From: an uncultured Lachnospiraceae bacterium
GTDB taxonomy: Bacteria; Bacillota; Clostridia; Lachnospirales; Lachnospiraceae
Length of the DNA: 18,344 nucleotides
Assembly (NCBI GenBank): GCA_902796375.1
Contig: CADBOW010000119.1
Span: 1-18,344, forward strand
Reading direction: 5' to 3'
In this document: positions 6,126 through 15,002 of the stretch, piece after piece
Layout: each line of letters starts with the position of its first letter
How positions within the stretch are numbered: the first letter of the stretch is position 1
The notes under the pieces: generated by a model
Databases searched by the model: none
The model's input: the letters and a program-made list of their open reading frames with translations, nothing else
Told to the model about the DNA's origin: nothing
Translations under genes and position numbers: made by a program

Positions 6126-7658
6126 ATGGACATTACAAACGAGGCAGAAAAAGCCCCTAAGCGTTACGCGGGTATTCTGGTTCATCCCACATCCTTTCCG
6201 AGCCCTTACGGCATCGGCGATCTGGGACGCGGCGCTTACGACTTTATCGATTTCCTGGAGCGGTCCGGTATGACCGCATGGCAGGTACTGCCCCTGGGCC
6301 ACACCGGTTTCGGAGATTCGCCATATCAGCCCTTCTCCTCCTTCGCCGGACAGCCCTATATCATCAGCCCGGATCACCTGAAGGAGCTGCATCTGCTGTA
6401 TGACAGCGATTTTCAGGACATGCCGGTCTGGAATCCCGAAAATATAGACTACGGCGATGCCATCGCCTTTAAGACAAGACTCCTGCATCAGGCCTATGAC
6501 CGCTTCCGTGATCCCGAGATTCATGACGGATTCTCCGAAGATGCGGCGCTGATGCAGCAATATGAGGTTTTCTGCCAGAACAATGAATGGCTTTCCGACT
6601 ATGCACTCTTTATGGCCGGAAAGGATTACCACGAAGGATCTCCCTGGTATCTGTGGGAGGATGATCTGAAGAATCCCACCAAGGCACAGCGCACCGCGTG
6701 GGAGCAGAAGCTGGAAATCGAGATCGGATATTATAAGTTTATCCAGTTTCTGTTTTACTATGAATGGATGAAGGTCAAGGCCTACGCAAATGAGCGGGGC
6801 ATTTCCATCATCGGAGATATTCCCATTTTCGTAGCCTGGGACAGTGTAGACGTCTGGGTTCACAAGAAGCTGTTCTGTCTGGACTCTGACGGTTATCCGA
6901 CTCTGGTGGCCGGTGTACCGCCGGATTATTTCTCCGCAACCGGACAGCTGTGGGGCAACCCGCTCTACAACTGGAAGGAGCATACCCGGACACGGTATGA
7001 CTGGTGGTTCAAGCGGATCCGCTATCAGCTGACACTGACGGATTTTCTCCGGATCGACCATTTCCGCGGTTTTGATAAATTCTGGGCCATTCCCTACGGT
7101 GAGACCACAGCCATCAAAGGAAAATGGATCGAGGCTCCGGGAGAGAATTTCTTCACCATGCTGGAGGCAACTCTGGGATATCATATGCCTATCATTGCCG
7201 AGGATCTGGGCGAGATCGACCACTCCGTGATCGAGCTTCGCGACCGGTTCGGTTTCCCGGGCATGAAGATCCTGCAGTTTGCATTTGAAAATCCGAACGA
7301 GAACCTCTTCCTGCCCCACAACCATATCAGGAACTGCATCTGCTATACCGGAACCCATGATAATGATACCACGCTGGGATGGTATAAGAATGCATACGAG
7401 GCATCCCGTGACAAACTGAGAAGGTATTACAGCACCGACGGTAAGGATATCTGCTGGATCATGATCCGCGCCTGCTTCGGTTCTGTTGCAAACATGGCCA
7501 TTGTACCTATGCAGGACATTCTGGAGCTGGACTCCTGGGCCCGTTTCAACACCCCGGGCGTAGGCAGCGGCAATTGGTCCTGGCGCTATCAGCAGAAGGA
7601 TTTGACGGAACATCTCGCCAGCCGGCTTTTCGAGACTGCGAAAATGTTCGGTCGTTAG
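6126..7658 (+). CDS. malQ: 4-alpha-glucanotransferase (amylomaltase, GH77)
   Basis: MalQ transfers alpha-1,4-glucan segments between maltodextrins or glycogen-derived chains in the cytoplasm. The 510-residue protein covers a full GH77 barrel. The N-terminal HPTSFPSPYGIGDLG and LPLGHTG-GDSPYQ are classic. The nucleophile D311 is in LRIDHFRG, the acid/base E359 in IIAEDLGEI, and the third carboxylate D412 in GTHDNDTT. The aglycone-site GVPPDYFS-TGQLWGNPLY is intact. An ATG at 6117 has its ribosome site one base away and cannot use it; GGAGG (6111-6115) sits 10 bases before the ATG at 6126, which is therefore the start. plsC follows after 23 bp, suggesting cotranscription despite unrelated roles. 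Confidence 0.96.
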   Translation: MDITNEAEKAPKRYAGILVHPTSFPSPYGIGDLGRGAYDFIDFLERSGMTAWQVLPLGHTGFGDSPYQPFSSFAGQPYIISPDHLKELHLLYDSDFQDMPVWNPENIDYGDAIAFKTRLLHQAYDRFRDPEIHDGFSEDAALMQQYEVFCQNNEWLSDYALFMAGKDYHEGSPWYLWEDDLKNPTKAQRTAWEQKLEIEIGYYKFIQFLFYYEWMKVKAYANERGISIIGDIPIFVAWDSVDVWVHKKLFCLDSDGYPTLVAGVPPDYFSATGQLWGNPLYNWKEHTRTRYDWWFKRIRYQLTLTDFLRIDHFRGFDKFWAIPYGETTAIKGKWIEAPGENFFTMLEATLGYHMPIIAEDLGEIDHSVIELRDRFGFPGMKILQFAFENPNENLFLPHNHIRNCICYTGTHDNDTTLGWYKNAYEASRDKLRRYYSTDGKDICWIMIRACFGSVANMAIVPMQDILELDSWARFNTPGVGSGNWSWRYQQKDLTEHLASRLFETAKMFGR

Positions 7659-7681
7659 ATCCGGAAAGGCAAAGGTGAACT

Positions 7682-8422
7682 ATGATTCGTCTGTTCTTTG
7701 CATTGCTTTGGACTGGACTGTCCCTGATCTTCTCCCTTCCGTTTCATCTCTACTGGAAGCATTTCGAGAAGAAGGACCCTCCCAAGCGTTGGCAGAAATC
7801 CTGGAAATTTGTACGCAGATTTTTCCGTGGTGTCATCTTCTGCGCAGGCACGAAGATCGAGATCCGGGGCGAAGAGAATCTGTCTGAAACCGAGTCTGCT
7901 CTCTTCGTTGCAAACCACAGAAGCTACTTTGACATCATCATCCTGCAGACTGTATCCAAGACTCCCATCGGATTCGTGGCAAAGAAGGAATTCCGTTCCT
8001 TCCCGCTGCTGCCTCTCTACATGGAGGACATCGGCAGTCTCTTCCTGGATCGGGAGAATGTCCGGGAGAGTCTGAAGACGATCAATGAAGGGACGAAACG
8101 GCTGGGGCAGGGATTATCCCTGGGCCTCTATCCGGAGGGAACCAGGAATCACACCGACGAGCTTCTGCCCTTTAAGCCCGGTGGATACCGTATGGCAGAG
8201 AAGTCTGACCGGCCCATCATTCTGGTGGCCCAGACGAATTTCGGAAAGATCTTTGAGGAGAATAAATTCCACGCACTCCGCCGGAGACATGTCATCATCG
8301 AATTTGACAAGCCGGTATATCCGTCCCGGATGGACCGCGAGGAACGCAAGGCCTTTTATGACAACATTCCGAACCGGATCCAGGAAATGCTGGACACCCA
8401 CAAAAACAGTAAATCAAATTAA
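7682..8422 (+). CDS. plsC: 1-acyl-sn-glycerol-3-phosphate acyltransferase (PlsC family)
   Basis: PlsC adds the second acyl chain to lysophosphatidic acid at the membrane, giving phosphatidic acid, the precursor of the phospholipids. The 246-residue protein starts with a hydrophobic segment (residues about 4-22) expected to sit in the membrane. The catalytic HX4D box is H79-RSYF-D84 in VANHRSYFD, and the glycerol-phosphate-binding motif is YPEGTR (150-155). GFVAKKEFRSFPLL (block III region) lies between them. AAAGGTGA stands 5 bases before the ATG. It lies 23 bp after malQ and 21 bp before the next gene. Paralogues with other acceptors (for example ornithine lipids) share these motifs, so exact substrate is inferred from family. 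Confidence 0.92.
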   Translation: MIRLFFALLWTGLSLIFSLPFHLYWKHFEKKDPPKRWQKSWKFVRRFFRGVIFCAGTKIEIRGEENLSETESALFVANHRSYFDIIILQTVSKTPIGFVAKKEFRSFPLLPLYMEDIGSLFLDRENVRESLKTINEGTKRLGQGLSLGLYPEGTRNHTDELLPFKPGGYRMAEKSDRPIILVAQTNFGKIFEENKFHALRRRHVIIEFDKPVYPSRMDREERKAFYDNIPNRIQEMLDTHKNSKSN

Positions 8423-8443
8423 GAATTATCGGAGGAACACCCC

Positions 8444-9034
8444 ATGAGTCCATGGATTATCATCGGAATCGTACTCGCCGTGCTGGTGATCGGCATGGTG
8501 GTTCTCTATTTCGTAGGGAACAAGATGCAGAAGAAGCAGCTGGATCAGAAGGAACAGATCAATGCAGCTGCACAGCCCACATCTATGTTTATCATAGACA
8601 AGAAGATCATGCCGATACGGGACGCCAAGCTTCCAAAGGTAGTTATGGATCAGCTCCCGAAGCGTTACCTGAAGGCCAAGGTTCCCATCGTAAAGGCAAA
8701 GGTCGGACCCCAGGTTGTGACACTGATCGCCGACGACGCCATTTTCGAGGATGTACCGAAGCATGGTGAAGTAAAGGCCATGGTCAGCGGCATCTACCTG
8801 GTAGGCGTAAAAACCCTTCATTCCAAGACCAGAAAGATGCAGCAGCAGGAAGAGCTGGACGAGAAGGGAAAGAAGAAGAAAGGCTCCTTCCGCAGCCGTA
8901 TGGCAAAGCGTCAGGCCGACTACCAGAAGCAGCTTTCTGCCGAGCTGGAGAACCGAAAGACAAAGGAAGCCGAGAAGGAAGAGAAAGCAAAGAGAAAAGC
9001 AGAACAGGCGAGGGCAAAGAAAATTGTCGACTAA
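8444..9034 (+). CDS. Unrecognised membrane-anchored basic protein, 196 aa
   Basis: I do not recognise this family. GGAGG lies 8 bases before the ATG. Residues about 4-24 form one strong hydrophobic helix (IIIGIVLAVLVIGMVVLYF) with charged residues directly after, as in an N-out/C-in anchor. A middle region (about 47-122) has beta-rich segments around MFIIDKKIMPIRDAKLPKVV and VGPQVVTLIADDAIFEDVP. The last 70 residues are almost entirely charged, dominated by K, E, R and Q, and predict a long helix or coiled coil, possibly for RNA or protein contact. It sits between plsC and a CPBP protease and its last 11 bp overlap the next start, so it is probably translated together with it. Confidence 0.82.
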   Translation: MSPWIIIGIVLAVLVIGMVVLYFVGNKMQKKQLDQKEQINAAAQPTSMFIIDKKIMPIRDAKLPKVVMDQLPKRYLKAKVPIVKAKVGPQVVTLIADDAIFEDVPKHGEVKAMVSGIYLVGVKTLHSKTRKMQQQEELDEKGKKKKGSFRSRMAKRQADYQKQLSAELENRKTKEAEKEEKAKRKAEQARAKKIVD

Positions 9035-9926
9035 TCATCAGACAAACGGAAAGGGACTGCAGCTGTTATTGGCAGCAGTCCCTCTCCTTATCTCTTTTTT
9101 AATATCGATCATATCCTATTTCGCCTCTGTTTTCATCCAGGGCGTTTTTAATCATGAGGATCTGTCCTCATCCAATCCGGCGGATGACGGTCCCACCTAT
9201 CTGATCAACTATATCACCATGCTTGTGGTCTTCGGCTTCTGGTATATGATGATCCTTCAAAACCGGACAGATGCTCCGGAAATGGAATCGGAAACACCGA
9301 AGGCTTCGGATCAGGGGCGGAAGAAATCGGAGCATAAGTCCTCCGGGAGCTGGAATCCGGTAAAATACTGGTCCACCCGTCTCCCCGTGCTGCTCCTGCT
9401 GGGTTTCGGTATCCAGGTCCTGGGCAGCGCTGTCATTTCCATCCTATCCAATGCGGCACCGGACCTTTTCTCCTCCTACAAGGAGCTGATCCAGTCCATG
9501 TCCGGATCCGAGGCCAGCTGGATGACTGTATTCTCCGTCAGCCTTCTTGCACCCATAGCTGAAGAGCTGCTGTTCCGCGGCGTCGCCCTGAACTATGCAA
9601 AACGTGCGCTTCCCGTAAAGGCCGCCATCTTCTTTCAGGCCGTCCTCTTCGGGATCTATCATCTGAATCTGGTTCAATTCGTCTATGCGACTCTCATCGG
9701 CACACTGCTGGGTATGCTGGCACACCGGGCCGGAAGCGTCATTCCGGGGATCGTGCTCCATGTGATAATCAATGTAAGCGCTTATCTGATCCCGGCCGGC
9801 TTCATAGACAACATTCCCAAGGCTTCACTCAGTGCATTTCTGGCTCTCTGCGTGGTCATCGCCTGCTGCATCGCACTGTTCCGGCTTCCGAAGAAGAAAA
9901 GCGCCCGGAGTCAGCGTCGTTCATAA
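9024..9926 (+). CDS. CPBP-family intramembrane metalloprotease (CAAX protease-like)
   Basis: The 300-residue polytopic membrane protein carries the three CPBP motifs in order: E180-E181-LLF-R185, F209-GIY-H213 and H246-VII-N250, which form the metal-coupled glutamyl protease site in Rce1-type enzymes. Hydrophobic segments lie at about 12-40, 60-78, 118-142, 165-180, 200-222, 225-250 and 268-287. Family roles include self-immunity to peptide toxins and processing of membrane proteins; no partner peptide gene is visible here. No ATG exists before the first membrane helix, so the start is taken as the TTG at 9024, inside the previous gene, with GAGGG 9 bases upstream. The 3' end overlaps the convergent ddl gene by 16 bp. 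No terminator hairpin was seen. Confidence 0.87.
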   Translation: MSTNHQTNGKGLQLLLAAVPLLISFLISIISYFASVFIQGVFNHEDLSSSNPADDGPTYLINYITMLVVFGFWYMMILQNRTDAPEMESETPKASDQGRKKSEHKSSGSWNPVKYWSTRLPVLLLLGFGIQVLGSAVISILSNAAPDLFSSYKELIQSMSGSEASWMTVFSVSLLAPIAEELLFRGVALNYAKRALPVKAAIFFQAVLFGIYHLNLVQFVYATLIGTLLGMLAHRAGSVIPGIVLHVIINVSAYLIPAGFIDNIPKASLSAFLALCVVIACCIALFRLPKKKSARSQRRS

Positions 9927-10963
9927 GCCATTTCGATCAACACCGGAATGTACTCCGACATGGGATGTCCCGCACGATCCATCAGCATCGGATACATGCT
10001 GATGGCAGTATGTCCCGGAATGGCATTGATCTCATTAAATACCACCCGGTTGGTATCCTTCTCCAGGAAGAAGTCCACCCTTGCCATGCCGAAGCAGTCA
10101 CAGGCCTTGTAGATCCTGAGGGCGGTCTCACGCACTTCCTCCTCTGCTCCCTCGGGAAGCTCCGGATCCACAATGGTTTTGGATCCCGCGTCGTTGTATT
10201 TCGCATCATAATCATAGAATTCCGCAGCAGAAATGATCTCGCCCACGCCGGTTGCAAAGGTATCTCCTCTGTATCCGAACACGGCGCATTCAATCTCCCG
10301 TCCCACTATGGTTTCCTCTACCAGGATCTTTGAATCATGTTCAGCCGCGAGCTGAAGGCCGCGGACCAGTTCATCCCGGTTATGGGCTTTGGTGATCCCC
10401 ACGGAGGATCCTGCGTTGGAAGGCTTGATAAATACCGGATACTCTCTCTCCTTCTCAATCCTTTCCACAACCTCATCCATATTCTCCAGCTCCCATGAAC
10501 GCACCGGAACATAAGCCGCCTGCTGCACATGAACGCTGTCGGCGATCACCTTTGTAAAAAACTTATCCATGGTGACGGCGCTGGACAGATGCCCGCATCC
10601 GACATAAGGAATCTTTGCAGTCTCAAAGAGTCCCTGAACGGTCCCGTCCTCACCCCAGAGTCCATGCAGGACCGGGAATACCACGTCCACAGTCTCCCTC
10701 GTGATCTCCTCCCCGCGGATCAGAAGCAGCGTACGATCCGTCTCCGGAGAAAGGATCGCATGAACCTGGCTCTCCCGCCAGCTCCCGTCCTCCAGGGAAG
10801 CGAGTGACGGAGCCTTCAGCCAGGCGCCCTCCTTCGTGATGCCGATCAGGATCTGATCATAGGCATCCTGCGGAATGGCCTTCGATACCGAAAGTGCTGA
10901 GATCACGGAGATTTCATGCTCCGAAGACCTTCCTCCAAACAGAACCACTACTTTCTTTTTCAT
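9911..10963 (-). CDS. ddl: D-alanine--D-alanine ligase
   Basis: This cytosolic ATP-grasp ligase makes the D-Ala-D-Ala dipeptide for MurF. The 350-residue protein has GGRSSEHEISVIS with E15, HGLWGEDGTVQG (100-111), PSNAGSSVG with S176/S177, VDFF with D307 and NEINAIPG with N320, E321 and N323. The omega-loop EFYDYDAKY (228-236) carries the tyrosine that marks D-Ala-D-Ala rather than D-Ala-D-Lac (Van-type) ligases, so intrinsic vancomycin resistance is not indicated by this gene. The start at 10963 is decided by GGAGG (10973-10977) 9 bases away; upstream ATGs at 10969, 10972 and 10993 are too near it or beyond it. The usual NExNT-PG threonine is alanine here. It starts 50 bp after comF. Confidence 0.95.
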   Translation of the reverse strand: MKKKVVVLFGGRSSEHEISVISALSVSKAIPQDAYDQILIGITKEGAWLKAPSLASLEDGSWRESQVHAILSPETDRTLLLIRGEEITRETVDVVFPVLHGLWGEDGTVQGLFETAKIPYVGCGHLSSAVTMDKFFTKVIADSVHVQQAAYVPVRSWELENMDEVVERIEKEREYPVFIKPSNAGSSVGITKAHNRDELVRGLQLAAEHDSKILVEETIVGREIECAVFGYRGDTFATGVGEIISAAEFYDYDAKYNDAGSKTIVDPELPEGAEEEVRETALRIYKACDCFGMARVDFFLEKDTNRVVFNEINAIPGHTAISMYPMLMDRAGHPMSEYIPVLIEMAYERR

Positions 10964-11013
10964 TGTCATCATCCTCCAACCTTTATCTGTCATTCTTCAC
11001 GGAATCCTTCCTT

Positions 11014-11709
11014 CTAAGCGGAAACCGTGGCTACATATACCTGCTCTGCACCCGCCCGCAGCAGAACCTCCGTACAGGCATCTGCCGTTGCTCCTGTGGT
11101 ATAAATATCATCCACCAGTATAACACAGGGCGGCGGCGTCCCCGCACCTGCCTGAAAAGCCGACCGAAGATTCAGGGACCGTTCCTCTCTGGACAGCTTC
11201 TTCTGCGCTACGGTATCCTCCGAACGGATCAGAAGCTCTTCCCGGACCGGGAGCCCCAGCTCTTCCGACATGGCTTCGGCGATGAGTGCCGCCTGATTAT
11301 ATCCCCTTTTCTTCCGTCTGTGGGGATGGACCGGAACCGGGACCAGGCAATCAGCCCCCAGCCCCATCAGACTGTCCCGAAAGCTCTGTGCCACCAGTCT
11401 CCCGTAGAAATCAGCATATTCCGCACGTCCATGATACTTCAGCGCCGCCATGGCATCCGAAACCGGAGGCACATACTGAAGCGCCGGAAATGCTCTGCGG
11501 AACAAATGCTTCCTTCTGTTACAGTCATTGCAGTATTCTTCCTCTTCCCGCTCCACAGTCCTGCCGCAGCAGAAGCATCTGGGCTCCCGGAACCGGGGAA
11601 GGCCCTGTCTGCATTCCGGGCAGGCCCCGGTGGTCCCGTAGGGCAGAACCCGGTCACATACTGCGCAGCGCGGCGGGAAAAGAATATCAAGTGATTTCTT
11701 CCAGTTCAT
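11014..11709 (-). CDS. comF: ComF-family phosphoribosyltransferase-like competence protein
   Basis: ComF/GntX proteins join an N-terminal zinc ribbon to a phosphoribosyltransferase-fold domain and are needed for DNA uptake in naturally competent Bacillus. The 231-residue protein shows zinc-ribbon cysteines at 15, 18, 30, 33, 45, 47/48, 60 and 63 (CAVC, CPEC, CFCC, CNDC). It then has the ComF signature LVPVPVHPHRRKKRGYNQA-LIA (122-143) and the PRPP-binding loop VILVDDIYTTGAT (196-208). GGAGG lies 3 bases before the ATG. The first 23 bp overlap the end of recD2, so the two are probably translationally coupled. Other competence genes are not in the window, so a role in uptake is family knowledge only. 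Confidence 0.92.
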   Translation of the reverse strand: MNWKKSLDILFPPRCAVCDRVLPYGTTGACPECRQGLPRFREPRCFCCGRTVEREEEEYCNDCNRRKHLFRRAFPALQYVPPVSDAMAALKYHGRAEYADFYGRLVAQSFRDSLMGLGADCLVPVPVHPHRRKKRGYNQAALIAEAMSEELGLPVREELLIRSEDTVAQKKLSREERSLNLRSAFQAGAGTPPPCVILVDDIYTTGATADACTEVLLRAGAEQVYVATVSA

Positions 11710-13960
11710 GTTCCTCCCTGATCCGAAGGGTCAGGCTGGTATACCGCTGCTGTTCGCTTTCATTATCGATCATCCGGTCGATCATGGACAGCTGTCCCAC
11801 CAGTACCACCATTTCACGCGCCCGGGTCACAGCCGTATACAGCAGGTTCCGGTTTAGGAGCCTTTCCGGCCCCGAATAAAGCGGAATGATCACTGCCGGA
11901 TATTCGCTCCCCTGAGATTTGTGAATGGTGATGGCAAAGGCATGCTCCAGCTCATCGATCATGGAAAATGGATAACGCGCCACCCGGCCGTCTTCAAACC
12001 TGACCTCTACAACTTCATCAAATTCATTCATTTCTGTGATCCGTCCCATGTCTCCGTTGAAGACTCCGATGCCTTCCTCTTCCACATAGGAGGTTTCTGC
12101 AGAAGCCGGAATCTTCCATTCCAGCTTATAGTTATTCCGGATCTGCATCACCTTGTCGCCTTCACGAAAGATCAGTTCCCCGAACTTTCTCTCCCTTTTG
12201 CCGGGGGAAGGAGGATTCAGCGTCTTCTGCAGTCTTCGGTTCAGTGCTTCCACACCCAGATCATATTTTCGCATGGGAGTCAGCACCTGGATCTCCTCCG
12301 GGGAAACCCCCAGATATCCCGGAAGATTCTTCGTCAGAAGCTGTTCCAGCTCACGGCCTGTGGCTTCCGTTCCATTTCTCGGGATGAAGAAGAAATCCTT
12401 ATTCTTATTGCTGATCTCCAGATGCTCGCCGTTTTTGATCTTATGTGCATTGCTCACGATCTGGCTTTCCCCGGCCTGTCGGAAAATGGTGGTCAGCGTG
12501 GTCACGGGGAAGCAGTCACTGGCTATGATATCATGCAGTACATTTCCCGCGCCCACGGAGGGCAGCTGGTCGATATCTCCCACCAGGATCAGCCTGGTTC
12601 CGTACGCCACCGCCAGGAGCAGGGAATGAAACAGGCTTGCATCCAGCATGGATGCCTCATCGATGATCACCGCATCACACTCCAGCGGGCATTCCTGATT
12701 CCGGGCAAAATACGGCCTCCGGTGGTTCTCGCCTCCCGGCTCGCCGGCAAATTCCAGAAGCCGGTGGATGGTTCTGGCCTTCACCCCCGTGGCCTCGGTA
12801 ATGCGCTTCGCCGCACGTCCGGTGGGCGCTGCCAGCTCAACCTCCATTCCGTTGTTCTCAAAATAACGGATCACCGCATTGATAATGGTGGTCTTACCGG
12901 TTCCGGGGCCTCCCGTGATCACAGCCACGCCGGAACAGATGGATGTCTCCACCGCCCTTCGCTGTTCCGGATCCAGTGTGATGGAGAGGCTTCGTTCCAC
13001 CGCTCCAATGGCCTCATCCAGCTCATCCTCCGGAAGGTCATAGGTGAGACAGAGCTGAGACAGGAGTCGTGCACTTTCCTTCTCATTCTGATAATTCCAC
13101 CAGGTATAGACCGCCGTGACCGACGGACTTTCCGGATCCGGACTGATATTCTTCAGAACCAGCTTCCGGTCCATGGCCATATCCATCAGCTCATCCCTGG
13201 TCCGATCCTCAAAGGATTCCCAGTCAGAGTCCATATTCATGACCTGATAGGTCAGATACAGAAGCTGCTGCTCCGGAAGGAAGATGTGCCCTTCGTTCAT
13301 CGCCTGATTCAGCACATAGAGAATGGCAGAGCGAAGGCGGTACAGACTGTCCGGAGCCACGCCGACAGCGGCTGCGATCTCATCAGCCCGCCGGAATCCG
13401 ATCCCCGGAATATCCTCAACCATCTGATATGGATTTTCTTTGATCACGGAGTAGACACCCTTACCATAGATTTCATAGATTTTCAACGCAAGATTTGCGC
13501 GGATGCCGTATTTGGTGAGGTAGATGACCACCTCTTGAAATTCATGATTTTCCTGATAGGATACTGCGATATCCTGAGCCTTCTTCGGGGATATCCCTCT
13601 GACCTCGGCCAGCCGTTCCGGTTCCTCGGAAATGATCCTCAGGGTATCCTCACCGAAGGTCTTTACGATCCGCTTCGCCAGAACCTCCCGGATCCCCTTC
13701 ACGAGACCGGAGGCCAGATATTTCTCTATGCCCATAAGATCCGTAGGCATGGAGAGTTCAAACGTCCGGACCTGAAACTGGATATCATACTGGGGATGAT
13801 GTACATAGTCCCCTTCCGCCTGGATATACATCCCCTCATAAACGCCGGCCAGGGTTCCTACAAAGACCTCTTCCCCTTCCGTCGTTTCAACGGAAAAGAC
13901 CGTGTAACCGGTCTCTTCGCTTCTGTAAATGATTTTTTCGATGTATCCCTCGCACACCAT
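11687..13960 (-). CDS. recD2: RecD2-type 5'-3' DNA helicase
   Basis: RecD2 is a superfamily 1B helicase found in bacteria with or without RecBC; it acts in replication-fork maintenance and repair. The 757-residue length suits the family, whose long N-terminus is present: an OB-like region (about 1-70), then helix-hairpin-helix segments such as LAEVRGISPKKAQDI (118-132) and VEDIPGIGFRRADEI (181-195). The motor shows Walker A GGPGTGKTT (350-358), motif Ia APTGRAAKR, Walker B IIDEAS (432-437), motif III LVGDIDQLPSVG, motif IV-like FRQ, motif V HKSQGSE (680-686) and motif VI TAVTRAR (709-715). AAGG is 4 bases and GGAG 11 bases before the ATG. It lies 30 bp after mreB and overlaps comF. Confidence 0.95.
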   Translation of the reverse strand: MVCEGYIEKIIYRSEETGYTVFSVETTEGEEVFVGTLAGVYEGMYIQAEGDYVHHPQYDIQFQVRTFELSMPTDLMGIEKYLASGLVKGIREVLAKRIVKTFGEDTLRIISEEPERLAEVRGISPKKAQDIAVSYQENHEFQEVVIYLTKYGIRANLALKIYEIYGKGVYSVIKENPYQMVEDIPGIGFRRADEIAAAVGVAPDSLYRLRSAILYVLNQAMNEGHIFLPEQQLLYLTYQVMNMDSDWESFEDRTRDELMDMAMDRKLVLKNISPDPESPSVTAVYTWWNYQNEKESARLLSQLCLTYDLPEDELDEAIGAVERSLSITLDPEQRRAVETSICSGVAVITGGPGTGKTTIINAVIRYFENNGMEVELAAPTGRAAKRITEATGVKARTIHRLLEFAGEPGGENHRRPYFARNQECPLECDAVIIDEASMLDASLFHSLLLAVAYGTRLILVGDIDQLPSVGAGNVLHDIIASDCFPVTTLTTIFRQAGESQIVSNAHKIKNGEHLEISNKNKDFFFIPRNGTEATGRELEQLLTKNLPGYLGVSPEEIQVLTPMRKYDLGVEALNRRLQKTLNPPSPGKRERKFGELIFREGDKVMQIRNNYKLEWKIPASAETSYVEEEGIGVFNGDMGRITEMNEFDEVVEVRFEDGRVARYPFSMIDELEHAFAITIHKSQGSEYPAVIIPLYSGPERLLNRNLLYTAVTRAREMVVLVGQLSMIDRMIDNESEQQRYTSLTLRIREEHELEEIT

Positions 13961-13990
13961 TGTACCTTAGGCTCCAGTTACCCGATCGTT

Positions 13991-14980
13991 TTATTTATCA
14001 TCATCAATGTATTCCACATATTTACCGGTTCCGATGGCCACAGCCGACAGCGGATCCTCCGCCGTCATGGTGGTGATCCCCGTCTTCTCTTCGATCAGCT
14101 GCTCCAGCCCGTGCAGAAGCGCTCCGCCGCCGGTCAGCACGATCCCGCGATCTGCTATATCCGCCGCCAGCTCCGGAGGAGTCTTCTCCATCACGGAATG
14201 CACCGCTTCCACGATCTGTCCTGTTGGTTCCCGGAGAGCTTCCTCGGTCTCATCCGATGTGATCAGAACGGTCTTCGGAAGGCCGGTCACCAGATTTCTG
14301 CCGCGGACATCCATGGAAATGTTTTCCGGCCGCTTATAGCAGGTTCCTACATTGATCTTAACCTCCTCCGCCGTACGGTCACCGATCAGAAGATTGTGTC
14401 TCTTACGGATGTAACGGATGATCGCCTCATCAAAATCATCGCCTGCCACCTTAATGGACTGGCTCACCACCGCACCGCGCATGGAGATCACCGCAATATC
14501 CGTGGTTCCGCCGCCGATATCCACCACCATATTTCCTACCGGACGGACGATATCGATCCCCGCGCCGATGGCCGCCGCGATGGGTTCCTCGATAATGGTA
14601 ACATCTCTGGCACCCGCATTATAGGTGGCCTCCTCAACTGCTCTTTTCTCAACCTCGGTCACACCGGAGGGCACACAGACGCAGATCCGGGGACGCCGGC
14701 CGAAGAAATTCCGTCCTACGGCTTTCCGGATGAAATATTTCAACATTTTCTCTGTGGTGGTATAATCCGAAACCACTCCGTGGCGAAGAGGCCGGATCGC
14801 GATGATATTTCCGGGTGTACGTCCCAGCATAAGTCTTGCTTCTTCACCGATCTCCACGATCTTCTCCAGATCCTTATCGTAAGCAACCACGGAAGGCTCC
14901 CGCAAAACCACGCCTTTTCCCTTCACGTAAACCAGAATACTCGCGGTACCCAGATCGATACCGATATCTGCGCTTGCCAT
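13991..14980 (-). CDS. mreB: MreB/Mbl, actin-like cell-shape protein
   Basis: MreB polymerises under the membrane and directs lateral peptidoglycan synthesis. The 329-residue protein shows the actin-fold ATP site in order: phosphate 1 DLGTAS (9-14), phosphate 2 DIGGGTTDIAVIS (154-166) and the adenosine motif LTGGGA (282-287). The MreB stretches IRPLRHGVVSDY and PSGVTEVEKRAV-EA are also present. The start at 14980 is decided by AGGAGG 7 bases upstream; the open frame further up lies in the preceding gene. mreC and mreD are not adjacent, which with the family resemblance leaves open that this is the paralogue Mbl. It starts 22 bp after the PAS/GAF sensor gene and precedes recD2 by 30 bp. Confidence 0.95.
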   Translation of the reverse strand: MASADIGIDLGTASILVYVKGKGVVLREPSVVAYDKDLEKIVEIGEEARLMLGRTPGNIIAIRPLRHGVVSDYTTTEKMLKYFIRKAVGRNFFGRRPRICVCVPSGVTEVEKRAVEEATYNAGARDVTIIEEPIAAAIGAGIDIVRPVGNMVVDIGGGTTDIAVISMRGAVVSQSIKVAGDDFDEAIIRYIRKRHNLLIGDRTAEEVKINVGTCYKRPENISMDVRGRNLVTGLPKTVLITSDETEEALREPTGQIVEAVHSVMEKTPPELAADIADRGIVLTGGGALLHGLEQLIEEKTGITTMTAEDPLSAVAIGTGKYVEYIDDDK

Positions 14981-15002
14981 TCTATATCCTCCTGAAAATC
15001 CT

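Noticed and set aside
6093..7613. A minus-strand open frame of about 506 codons opposite malQ
   Set aside because: malQ is complete with promoter, ribosome site and catalytic residues. The antisense frame has no recognisable motif and crosses the malQ ribosome site.
9911..10963. A vancomycin-resistance type D-Ala-D-Lac ligase
   Set aside because: The omega-loop has the EFYDYDAKY tyrosine typical of D-Ala-D-Ala ligases, and no vanH or vanX neighbours are present.
11014..11709. A complete competence locus around comF
   Set aside because: No comFA, comE or pilus genes are in the window. recD2-comF linkage alone does not show competence.
11921..14995. A plus-strand open frame of about 1024 codons opposite recD2 and mreB
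   Set aside because: It spans two well-supported minus-strand genes with complete motifs, has no ribosome site, and its product is rich in His, Leu and Ile as expected from the complement of biased codons. It is a codon-usage shadow.
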